DNA from: Alistipes sp.
Lineage (GTDB): Bacteria > Bacteroidota > Bacteroidia > Bacteroidales > Rikenellaceae
Length of the DNA stretch: 14,520 nucleotides
NCBI GenBank assembly: GCA_017646785.1
Contig: JAGCLX010000051.1
Span: 1-14,520 of the forward strand
Direction: 5' to 3'
Part shown: in pieces, positions 8,146 to 13,945 of the stretch
Position numbering within the stretch: position 1 is the first letter of the stretch
How the letters are laid out: each line of letters opens with the position of its first letter
Program-made: the position numbers and the translations under genes
The notes under the pieces: model-generated
Told to the model about the DNA's origin: nothing
The model's input: the letters and a program-made list of their open reading frames with translations, nothing else
Database searches by the model: none

Positions 8146-9714
8146 CTACTTCTCTACAAAGACCTGGAAGAGTAATGGCGTGAATGCCTGAATCTCGGTG
8201 GATGTGCTGGTAACGGTGACCGACGTATCCTCACTGCTAATGGGTGGTGTGTAACCATAGTAGTAGGGATTATAGCCATAGTAACCATTGTTATACATAT
8301 TACCATAACCATAGCCATAGTAGCTATTCATGTAGTTCATGTAGTTATAGTAGTTAGCATAGTCGTAGTATGCCTGCTCGGTATTTGTTGTTGTAGATGT
8401 CGTAGAACCCATCTGGCCATCAAGACCATAAGCGTAGGTAGACACAGTGAGGATAGCTGCCCACTGACCCAAACGCAGCGTGGGGATAGAGTGGTTCCAT
8501 GCCAAGATATAGTCGTTATCCTCGGGGTTTGAGGTTGTAAACGACAGTGCCTCACCCTTGGTGGGAACCTTACCATAGACAATCTCCTTGACCTCGTCGA
8601 TATTGGTATCGAAGATAAAGCCATCAAGGAAACGACCCACATACCACACCTTAGCTGTAGACTTAGTATTCAGCGAGTCTGCATCAATCAACTCTTCGCT
8701 TGCAACGCCCTCACCAAAGCGCGCCACAAGTGCCTCATTGATACGGCGATCAACATCACTCATAGTGCTTGCACCATAGACATCACCCGCAGCATAGAGG
8801 TTCTCCGACACATCCTCGCGGTTGTACATAAGCGTGTCGGCACCCACAGCGTTGTAATCAAACGACTGACGCGCTGGTGAGTAGGTATAGTTCACCAACA
8901 GGTGCTCCATGGTATCAACAGGCTGGTGCCAGCGGCCATCGTAGAACTCCAAAGGACGTGTGTCCACCTCCTCGCTCTCATCTGCGCGTGTAGAGATAAG
9001 GCGACGACGTGACTTCGACGCCTCGCTATCCGTCTCCTCCACCCTCTCGGTCTTATGCTCAGCACAGAGGCCACCGTTTACCTTAGCAAAGGCCTCAACA
9101 CGATTACCCTCATAGGCAACGGGGTTAGCCACATGGCCATACACCTGCATATCAACCACCAAAGGCTTACCCTCATCAAGGCTATACTGTCCCTCATAAC
9201 CACCATCTGCACCCTCGATAACGACGATTGACGAAGGCATATAGATGCGCAATTTTGTTCCGTAGCGCACCTCGAAATCCTCACCATCAATAGTGAGTTT
9301 GTTGAACGTAGCAAGGTAGGTACCCTCCATCATCGTGGTAGACTCCTTGCCACTGAAGCGGAATGAAGGTACATAGTGAGTGTGTGCTGTGTAGGTATTG
9401 AGCTGCTTAGCAAGCTTCCAGTCGCGCGTCTCGTAGATATTACCCGCAAGGTCACGACCCGTAAAGTCGTACCACAACCACACATCCTTACCAGTGATGG
9501 GCAACGAGTCGAGCACACCCTCGTCAAGGACCTCGACATAGTAGCCACCCTCCTCCTGGTAGTTATCCAAAAGCTCGGGCTTATACTTCTCCACCCACGC
9601 CTTGAGCGATCTGTTTTCAATATCTTCAAAACTCATCGTAGGCTCCTCAATGCACGACACCGCCACAGTGCCAACAACAAAGAGCATGAGCATACCGACA
9701 AATAATCTATTCAT
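8146..9714 (-). CDS. Two-domain FKBP-like lipoprotein with Tyr/Gly/Asn-rich insertion
   Basis: A 522-residue protein from the ATG at 9714 (GTG at 9720 is also possible). The signal peptide ends in VAVSC (Cys21), so it is a lipoprotein. Residues 58-196 are a divergent FKBP-like domain (VWLWYDFTGRDL, later LRIYMPSSIVV and KPLVVDMQV) lacking the usual active-site Trp and Tyr. Residues 215-255 are charged and low in complexity. Residues 355-522 match FKBP12 along its length by eye: VWYVGRFLDGFIFDT (Tyr26, Phe36-Asp37 equivalents), ILAWNHSIPTLRLGQW (Trp59), VSTYAYG (Tyr82), then an insertion of about 75 residues with about 19 Tyr in 40, then FTPLLFQVFVEK (Phe99). It may be a peptidyl-prolyl isomerase or chaperone at the cell envelope. 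It follows another FKBP-like lipoprotein by 14 nt and precedes a WYL regulator by 4 nt. Confidence 0.8.
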   Translation of the reverse strand: MNRLFVGMLMLFVVGTVAVSCIEEPTMSFEDIENRSLKAWVEKYKPELLDNYQEEGGYYVEVLDEGVLDSLPITGKDVWLWYDFTGRDLAGNIYETRDWKLAKQLNTYTAHTHYVPSFRFSGKESTTMMEGTYLATFNKLTIDGEDFEVRYGTKLRIYMPSSIVVIEGADGGYEGQYSLDEGKPLVVDMQVYGHVANPVAYEGNRVEAFAKVNGGLCAEHKTERVEETDSEASKSRRRLISTRADESEEVDTRPLEFYDGRWHQPVDTMEHLLVNYTYSPARQSFDYNAVGADTLMYNREDVSENLYAAGDVYGASTMSDVDRRINEALVARFGEGVASEELIDADSLNTKSTAKVWYVGRFLDGFIFDTNIDEVKEIVYGKVPTKGEALSFTTSNPEDNDYILAWNHSIPTLRLGQWAAILTVSTYAYGLDGQMGSTTSTTTNTEQAYYDYANYYNYMNYMNSYYGYGYGNMYNNGYYGYNPYYYGYTPPISSEDTSVTVTSTSTEIQAFTPLLFQVFVEK

Positions 9715-9728
9715 ATTCACTTAGTTAT

Positions 9729-10355
9729 CTACTTTGTTACACTAACAATATCTATATACCACACCACAGACGACTTGCTGGGCACAAGACCAACATAATG
9801 CTTACCATAGGCTGCATCATAGGTGAGGTATATCTCCACGGAGTCACCCTCACGGCAATCCATGAGTGCTGTCTCCAAAGCGGGGATAATCTCCTCGCGA
9901 CCCATGACAACGGTCATAGGATCGGTGGTCCACTCATACTCAGTGTTCAAACCCGCGGCCTGCAACTCAGCAATAGCATCAGCGCTATTGGTTGCATAGA
10001 GGTTCGAAACCGATGGCTTACTACCAGTAAAAAGATAGGCCTTGTATGTGATGGTTATTTGGCTACCACGCTCAACCACAGCCTTGTCGTCACGACCCTC
10101 AGCATAGTAGGTCGCGATATAACGATAGATGTCCAAGCCCCACTGCGAATAGAACTGAGGCTCATTGTCCAACGAGCTGGCTATATCCGCCTCGGCAATA
10201 AGACGTGGCTGGTGTGATGATGTCAGGTAGCGACTAATGGATGTCTGCTGCTGAGTGAGCGTAGCATCATTCTCATTACTACACGACACAGTGGTCATGG
10301 CAACAACGGCCACAACACACAGATATGCTATTTGACGAAACACTTTCATATACAT
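9729..10355 (-). CDS. FKBP-type peptidyl-prolyl isomerase-like lipoprotein
   Basis: A 208-residue protein from the ATG at 10355; the ATG at 10349 is equally possible, and a TTG at 10367 is unlikely because it overlaps a promoter-like element. The hydrophobic N-terminus ends in TTVSC (Cys25), a lipobox, so it should be membrane anchored in the envelope. Residues about 80-205 resemble one FKBP domain: ITITYKAYLF, VVMGREEIIPALETALMDCREGDSVEI (matching the FKBP stretch around Val55-Ile56), YDAAYG with the Tyr82 equivalent, then VPSKSSVVWYIDIVSV as the last strand. The canonical Trp59 is replaced by Ala-Leu. It probably helps fold or hold exported proteins. It is first of three tightly packed minus-strand genes, 68 nt after ruvA. 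Confidence 0.8.
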   Translation of the reverse strand: MYMKVFRQIAYLCVVAVVAMTTVSCSNENDATLTQQQTSISRYLTSSHQPRLIAEADIASSLDNEPQFYSQWGLDIYRYIATYYAEGRDDKAVVERGSQITITYKAYLFTGSKPSVSNLYATNSADAIAELQAAGLNTEYEWTTDPMTVVMGREEIIPALETALMDCREGDSVEIYLTYDAAYGKHYVGLVPSKSSVVWYIDIVSVTK

Positions 10356-10364
10356 ATAATCGTG

Positions 10365-10372
10365 CAAAAATA
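10365..10372 (-). promoter_or_regulatory. Possible -7 element before the FKBP lipoprotein operon
   Basis: TATTTTTG on the minus strand (10372-10365) fits TAnnTTTG, but no TTTG is found 19-21 nt upstream. If used, transcription would start within about 10 nt of the start codon, giving a nearly leaderless message. Read-through from ruvA is the alternative. Confidence 0.3.
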
Positions 10373-10423
10373 ATAATTATTTTGTTTCGCCCCTATTTTT
10401 TTCAGAGAAAAAAGAGTCTCTAA

Positions 10424-11014
10424 CTACAAATGCTTAAGTGCGGCACGCACAGCATCCTCCACCGCAATAGTGGGATTATCCTTAAATAGAGTCTTAAGGA
10501 CCTTCTCAGACGCACTCTTCTGGAAGCCCAACATCTGCAATGCAGCCAACGCCTCATCGTAGGCAGCGCTATGCGCCTCGGGGGTCACAAGGCTCTCCAT
10601 AACATCGACACCCAACTCGAGCATCTTACCCGAGAGCTCCACGATAATCTTCTGTGCGGTCTTGAGTCCCAAGCCCTTAACATTCTTAAGCAATACGGCA
10701 TTCTCCGTAGCGATGATACTCTGCAACTCGCGCACAGTGTATGTCGAGAGTATCATGCGGGCAGTGTTGCCACCCACGCCCGACACGCTGATAAGCCTAC
10801 GGAAGAGCTCGCGCTCAATTTTAGTGGAGAAGCCAAAGAGCGTCTGCTGATCCTCCCTCACGATGAAGTGAACATAGAGGCGCGCCTCGGCACTGTGCTC
10901 AATATCAGAATAGGTCTTAAGCGATATATGGATAAAATAGCCCACTCCTGCCGCCTCAACGATGGCATAGGTGGGTGTCACCTCTGTGAGTTTTCCGGAT
11001 ATATACTCGTACAT
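10424..11014 (-). CDS. ruvA: Holliday junction branch migration protein RuvA
   Basis: A 196-residue protein of normal length. Residues 1-63 form the OB-fold domain I (MYEYISGKLTEV start, GVGYFI) with the acidic-pin residues Glu54-Asp55 in VREDQQTLFGF. Domain II has two helix-hairpin-helix motifs: LISVSGVGGNTARMIL (74-89) and LKNVKGLGLKTAQKIIVEL (109-127), which grip the junction backbone. Residues 148-196 are the small three-helix domain III (YDEALAALQMLGF) that binds RuvB. RuvA tetramers hold the four-way junction while RuvB hexamers drive branch migration; ruvB is not in this window. The ATG at 11014 gives the standard start. The gene is divergent from the OmpH-like lipoprotein gene. Confidence 0.97.
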   Translation of the reverse strand: MYEYISGKLTEVTPTYAIVEAAGVGYFIHISLKTYSDIEHSAEARLYVHFIVREDQQTLFGFSTKIERELFRRLISVSGVGGNTARMILSTYTVRELQSIIATENAVLLKNVKGLGLKTAQKIIVELSGKMLELGVDVMESLVTPEAHSAAYDEALAALQMLGFQKSASEKVLKTLFKDNPTIAVEDAVRAALKHL

Positions 11015-11061
11015 GATTAGCGTTTGAAGTTAACTAATTCTAAAATAATATAAATTTTTTA

Positions 11062-11069
11062 CAAAAGTA
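11062..11069 (-). promoter_or_regulatory. Possible ruvA -7 element
   Basis: TACTTTTG on the minus strand (11069-11062) fits TAnnTTTG about 48 nt upstream of the ruvA ATG. A -33 TTTG at the right distance is not visible. Confidence 0.4.
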
Positions 11070-11082
11070 AATAATTTTTTCT

Positions 11083-11090
11083 TACCTTTG
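11083..11090 (+). promoter_or_regulatory. -7 element for the OmpH-like lipoprotein gene
   Basis: TACCTTTG matches TAnnTTTG exactly, 42 nt upstream of the ATG at 11133, in an AT-rich divergent gap. The -33 position reads TTAC, so that half is weak. Confidence 0.5.
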
Positions 11091-11132
11091 TATTTCGAAT
11101 TTGAAAATTAACTAATAAAGAGAATAAAAAGT

Positions 11133-11819
11133 ATGAAAAAGAGTCTTTTATTTGCCTTGGCTGCAGTAGCAATGCTTGGTGCATGTAGTGATGCTAAGAA
11201 GGTGCAGGAGAAGAGTGAGGAGGTTGCGACTAACGATACTACCGAGGTGCGTACTGTTGAGTGCGTAGCAAGTGGCGACGTGGTGTATGTCAACCTCGAC
11301 AACATCCTCAATATGAGCAAGCTCTACGCTAAGGAGGGTACAGCACTCCAGACTAAGGTTCAGACATTCCAGGATAAGGCTACATCAGTACAGGAGTCTT
11401 GGGCTAAGAAGGAGCAGAACCTCGCTAACGAGTACACAAAGTTGCAGAACGAGGCAGTAAAGCTCCAGCAGGACTATGAGAAGGGTCTTATCACCACCCT
11501 CAACGCTCAGAAGAAGAGCGAGGAGTTGGCAGAGAAGGAGCAGTCTATCCAGTCACGCCTCAGCACATTGCAGGCCTCAGCACAGAGCGAGAGCGAGCAG
11601 CTCGCTAAGGAGGAGCAGGCTTTGGCAGAGGAGCAGGCCGTTATCATGAACCGCTTCAACACCCTCGTTCGTAAGGCCCTCGACGAGATCAACGCCGATA
11701 AGCGCTACAAGATGATCGTAGACGGCATGACAGTTATCGACGCTGACCCAAGCCTCAATATCTCAGACCTCGTACTTGCAAAGGTTGACGAGCTCTACGA
11801 GGCAGGCGCTTTGGAGTAG
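11133..11819 (+). CDS. OmpH/Skp-like coiled-coil lipoprotein
   Basis: A 228-residue protein. The signal peptide MKKSLLFALAAVAMLGAC carries a lipobox with Cys18, so it is lipid anchored rather than free in the periplasm as Skp is. After a polar linker, VVYVNLDNILN (about 51-61) is the strand that opens the OmpH/Skp family body. Residues about 70-170 are a long Gln/Glu/Lys-rich helical hairpin (tentacles) predicted to be coiled coil. The end, RYKMIVDGMTVIDADPSLNISDLVLAKVDELY, is the family's closing strand with the D(I/L)(T/S) helix. Skp-like proteins hold unfolded outer-membrane proteins during transit. It has its own promoter signal and is followed by a hairpin; the neighbour cdaA is not functionally related in any known way. 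Confidence 0.88.
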   Translation: MKKSLLFALAAVAMLGACSDAKKVQEKSEEVATNDTTEVRTVECVASGDVVYVNLDNILNMSKLYAKEGTALQTKVQTFQDKATSVQESWAKKEQNLANEYTKLQNEAVKLQQDYEKGLITTLNAQKKSEELAEKEQSIQSRLSTLQASAQSESEQLAKEEQALAEEQAVIMNRFNTLVRKALDEINADKRYKMIVDGMTVIDADPSLNISDLVLAKVDELYEAGALE

Positions 11820-11847
11820 TAAAACAGATACTATTATTAAACGATAC

Positions 11848-11882
11848 AACATGCCGATTTGCGCTTGCATGTCGGCATGTTT
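11848..11882 (+). terminator. Hairpin after the OmpH-like gene
   Basis: AACATGCCGA (11848-11857) pairs perfectly with TCGGCATGTT (11872-11881) around a 14-nt loop. The following T run is short (TTTA), so termination may be incomplete. This matters because no clear promoter precedes cdaA. Confidence 0.6.
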
Positions 11883-11926
11883 AGTTACCTACCACACAAT
11901 TATTAACCCTAGCCACACAAGCTATC

Positions 11927-12736
11927 ATGGGATTTATACCATTCACCTTTGTCGACGTTATCGATATACTTCTTGTAGCCTCACTCTTCTACGGCCTCTA
12001 TCGCGCCATGAAGGGAACAAGCGCACCATATATTATGGTCGGCATATTCTTCATCTACCTTGTCTGGATCTTGGTCAAGACATTCAACCTCGTGCTCTTC
12101 TCAACAATCCTGGGACAGATCATCTCGGTGGGTGTCATCGCCATACTCATCATCTTCCAGCCTGAGATACGTCACTTCTTGCAGGCCATTGGTCGCCAGC
12201 GTGAGCGCTTCGAGTGGCTTACACGCATCTTCGACTTCCGCCACCGCAAGAGTGCCAAGGAGATAGACCTACGCCCCATCGTCGAGGCATGCCAGGAGAT
12301 GGGTGAGCAGAAGGTGGGTGCTCTCATCATCATCAAGCAGTCTAACGACCTCGGCATTGTCGAGGAGAGCGGCATCGCTATTGATGCAAAGGTGTCGTCT
12401 GCACTTATTCAGAATGTATTTTTCAAGAACGCCCCTTTGCATGACGGTGGTATGGTGATTAGTGGCGACAGAGTGGTAGCTGCAAAGTGTGTGCTTCCCT
12501 CGACACAGCAAGCCGTACCTAAGTCCTATGGTATGCGTCACCGCGCTGCCTTGGGTATGAGTGAGGTGTCGGATGCTATCATCATCGCGGTATCGGAGGA
12601 GACTGGTGGCATATCGTTGGCTCACGACTCGGTCATTAAGCGTAATATAGACCCCAAGCAGTTGCAACAGTCTATACGTCAGTTGATGTACATCAATAGA
12701 AAGCGCCGAGTAGAGAAGGAGCAGACAGAGGCGTAA
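11927..12736 (+). CDS. cdaA: Diadenylate cyclase CdaA (DisA_N/DAC domain membrane protein)
   Basis: A 269-residue protein of typical CdaA length. Three N-terminal membrane helices span about 9-28, 34-50 and 56-77, then a short amphipathic linker with RHFLQAIGRQRERFEWL leads to the DAC catalytic domain from about 112. Catalytic motifs are LHDGGMV (Asp173-Gly174-Gly175, metal and ATP) and MRHRAALG (Arg204-His205-Arg206), with GALIII before them and SEETGGIS after. The enzyme joins two ATP into c-di-AMP at the inner face of the membrane; c-di-AMP controls potassium, osmolyte and envelope balance. Usual partners are not adjacent: no folP upstream and no cdaR/ybbR downstream. The upstream hairpin and lack of a clear promoter leave its transcription uncertain. 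It is convergent with mgsA. Confidence 0.95.
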   Translation: MGFIPFTFVDVIDILLVASLFYGLYRAMKGTSAPYIMVGIFFIYLVWILVKTFNLVLFSTILGQIISVGVIAILIIFQPEIRHFLQAIGRQRERFEWLTRIFDFRHRKSAKEIDLRPIVEACQEMGEQKVGALIIIKQSNDLGIVEESGIAIDAKVSSALIQNVFFKNAPLHDGGMVISGDRVVAAKCVLPSTQQAVPKSYGMRHRAALGMSEVSDAIIIAVSEETGGISLAHDSVIKRNIDPKQLQQSIRQLMYINRKRRVEKEQTEA

Positions 12737-12741
12737 AACAA

Positions 12742-12779
12742 AAGAGTGGTTGTCCAGATTATTCAGGGCAACCACTCTT
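12742..12779. terminator. Shared bidirectional terminator between cdaA and mgsA
   Basis: AAGAGTGGTTGTCC (12742-12755) pairs with GGGCAACCACTCTT (12766-12779), 14 pairs with one G-U, around a 10-nt loop. On the plus strand it is preceded by AAAACAAA and followed by TTACTTT. The right arm overlaps the mgsA stop codon (12778-12780), so the mgsA transcript must form this hairpin at its very end. Confidence 0.8.
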
Positions 12780-13251
12780 ACTTTAATGAGCGCTGTATGT
12801 ATGATGTATAATCACGCACAACGGGCTTGTAGTCGGCATCAACCATCAGTGTTGACGATATCATGAAGTCGGCTGTCGAGCGATTTATCGCTGTGGGTAC
12901 ATTGTAGAGCGTCGCCAGTCGCAACAGTGCCTTCACGTCAACATCGTGTGGCTGTGCAGACATTGGGTCCCAGAAGAAGATGAGCATATCTATCTCTCCA
13001 TTTGCAATCATCGCTCCGAGCTGCTGGTCGCCACCCAATGGACCCGACTTAAGCATCGTGATGTCGAAGTGCGAGTGCGCTGCATCCTTGGCTCTGCGCT
13101 CCATAAGTGTCTCGGCCACGATGCGACCTGTTGTTCCTGTACATATTAGGCGGTGTGATAGGAGCTTTGCCCAGTTCCATGCGACCCACTCCGCGAGGTC
13201 GTGCTTCATGGCGTCGTGCGCCACAAGCGCAATTGATAGTCTCTTACTCAT
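12778..13251 (-). CDS. mgsA: Methylglyoxal synthase
   Basis: A 157-residue protein, the normal length, aligning by eye to Escherichia coli MgsA throughout. Key parts: ALVAHDAMK with His12-Asp13, TGTTGRI (phosphate binding, 38-44), SGPLGGDQQ with catalytic Asp75, FFWDPMSAQPHDVDVKALL with His102 and Asp105, and INRSTADF near 122-129. It converts dihydroxyacetone phosphate to methylglyoxal and phosphate, a bypass that frees phosphate when sugar phosphates pile up. There is no signal peptide. Residues about 52-62 form a short insertion relative to the E. coli enzyme. It has its own -7-like element and shares a terminator with convergent cdaA. Confidence 0.97.
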   Translation of the reverse strand: MSKRLSIALVAHDAMKHDLAEWVAWNWAKLLSHRLICTGTTGRIVAETLMERRAKDAAHSHFDITMLKSGPLGGDQQLGAMIANGEIDMLIFFWDPMSAQPHDVDVKALLRLATLYNVPTAINRSTADFMISSTLMVDADYKPVVRDYTSYIQRSLK

Positions 13252-13290
13252 AAATTCATCTCAATTAGTTAAAATCCTTTTTTCACGCTG

Positions 13291-13298
13291 CAAAAATA
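13291..13298 (-). promoter_or_regulatory. Possible mgsA -7 element
   Basis: TATTTTTG on the minus strand (13298-13291) fits TAnnTTTG, 40 nt upstream of the mgsA ATG. No matching TTTG is found 19-21 nt further upstream. Confidence 0.4.
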
Positions 13299-13416
13299 GG
13301 ACAATGATGTTTCGTAGTTGCGACAAGAGTATTAAGTCTATATGAAGTTTATGTTACGAAATCGTGACGCGCGATGTATGAAGGGGTATTCTTAGTAACA
13401 ATGTCCCCCGAAGAGT

Positions 13417-13448
13417 GTTGTTCGTTTGGAAAATTATTTTTAATTTTG
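13417..13448 (+). promoter_or_regulatory. Promoter candidate for the small-ORF / DUF4988 lipoprotein cluster
   Basis: GTTG at 13417-13420 (one mismatch from TTTG) and TAATTTTG at 13441-13448 (exact TAnnTTTG) are separated by 20 nt. Transcription would begin near 13455 and read into the genes at 13511, 13743 and 13946. Confidence 0.45.
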
Positions 13449-13510
13449 TAGTGCTATTGGATATATAGCAGACATATTGAAAGTGTTTTTCGCAGTCTTA
13501 ATCTGAAAAT

Positions 13511-13762
13511 GTGGAAGTTTTCTTGACAACGAGACGACGAGCAGCACTCATTTCTTGTATAGCTATGTGGCTATGCACAATCTGTGCATGTACCCATACT
13601 ATCCAAGTGTGGGGCATTGTATCGTTTATTGTTGTCATAGGTCTTTCCACAACCTTCAGATTAATAAACGGGAATCATCTCCACACTTTCTTTTTTTATA
13701 CTAACCCACCGCAAGAGGAGATGCTACGGTATACATTTAGTTATGCATACATACAGCATTAA
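13511..13762 (+). CDS. Possible small membrane protein (83 aa), unknown
   Basis: I do not recognise this frame. It would start at GTG 13511, or at a TTG four codons later, and encode 83 residues with a basic start (TTRRRAA), a hydrophobic stretch at about 11-28 and a second one at about 33-48 (VWGIVSFIVVIGLSTTF), then a polar tail. That is the pattern of a two-helix membrane protein with positive residues on the cytoplasmic side. It lies downstream of a promoter-like signal and overlaps the next small gene by 20 nt, which would allow coupled translation. Against it: a non-ATG start, no family match, and many Cys and Thr residues that could come from a non-coding frame. Treat as tentative. Confidence 0.3.
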   Translation: MEVFLTTRRRAALISCIAMWLCTICACTHTIQVWGIVSFIVVIGLSTTFRLINGNHLHTFFFYTNPPQEEMLRYTFSYAYIQH

Positions 13763-13940
13763 AATTTTAGTCCACAATAGTCTTGAGTGGAATAAATCTG
13801 TTCGTATATTTCAAACTAAAGTATTAGATTCTCTCAATATTGATATTTCAAGAATATTTTCAGCTACAAAGGAGGATTTAATAAGAATAGAAGAGATTGC
13901 AAGTGAATGCAAAATTAAAATACAATTCAATAAACTATAA
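13743..13940 (+). CDS. Small uncharacterised protein (65 aa) ahead of the DUF4988 lipoprotein
   Basis: A 65-residue frame starting with ATG and ending 5 nt before the ATG of the following lipoprotein, a spacing typical of an operon. The sequence alternates hydrophobic and polar residues as in a small alpha/beta fold: a strand (YSIKILVHN), a helix (NKSVRIFQTKVLDSL), a second helix (TKEDLIRIEEIASEC) and a last strand (KIKIQFNKL). No signal peptide or transmembrane segment is seen, so it should be cytosolic. Codons are rich in AAA, ATA and ATT, unlike the CTC/CGC/GAG-rich genes to the left. I do not recognise the family. The compact fold-like pattern and tight spacing make it more believable than the frame before it. 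Confidence 0.55.
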   Translation: MHTYSIKILVHNSLEWNKSVRIFQTKVLDSLNIDISRIFSATKEDLIRIEEIASECKIKIQFNKL

Positions 13941-13945
13941 CAACT

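Larger units (their letters stand above)
13252..13510. other. Intergenic region between mgsA and the small-ORF cluster
   Basis: About 260 nt without a supported gene. It holds the mgsA leader and -7-like element on the minus strand and a plus-strand promoter candidate at 13417-13448. GGGG at 13383-13386 and CCCC near 13405-13409 could close a weak, interrupted hairpin. I see no tRNA cloverleaf, riboswitch or long repeat. Confidence 0.5.

Noticed and set aside
9376..10217. Plus-strand frames of 109 and 139 residues opposite the FKBP-like lipoprotein genes
   Set aside because: Both are antisense shadows of genes with signal peptides, lipoboxes and FKBP-like motifs; they show no such features themselves.
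13383..13409. GGGG...CCCC as a terminator or structured RNA
   Set aside because: Only four G-C pairs plus an interrupted three-pair extension and no T run; too weak to call.
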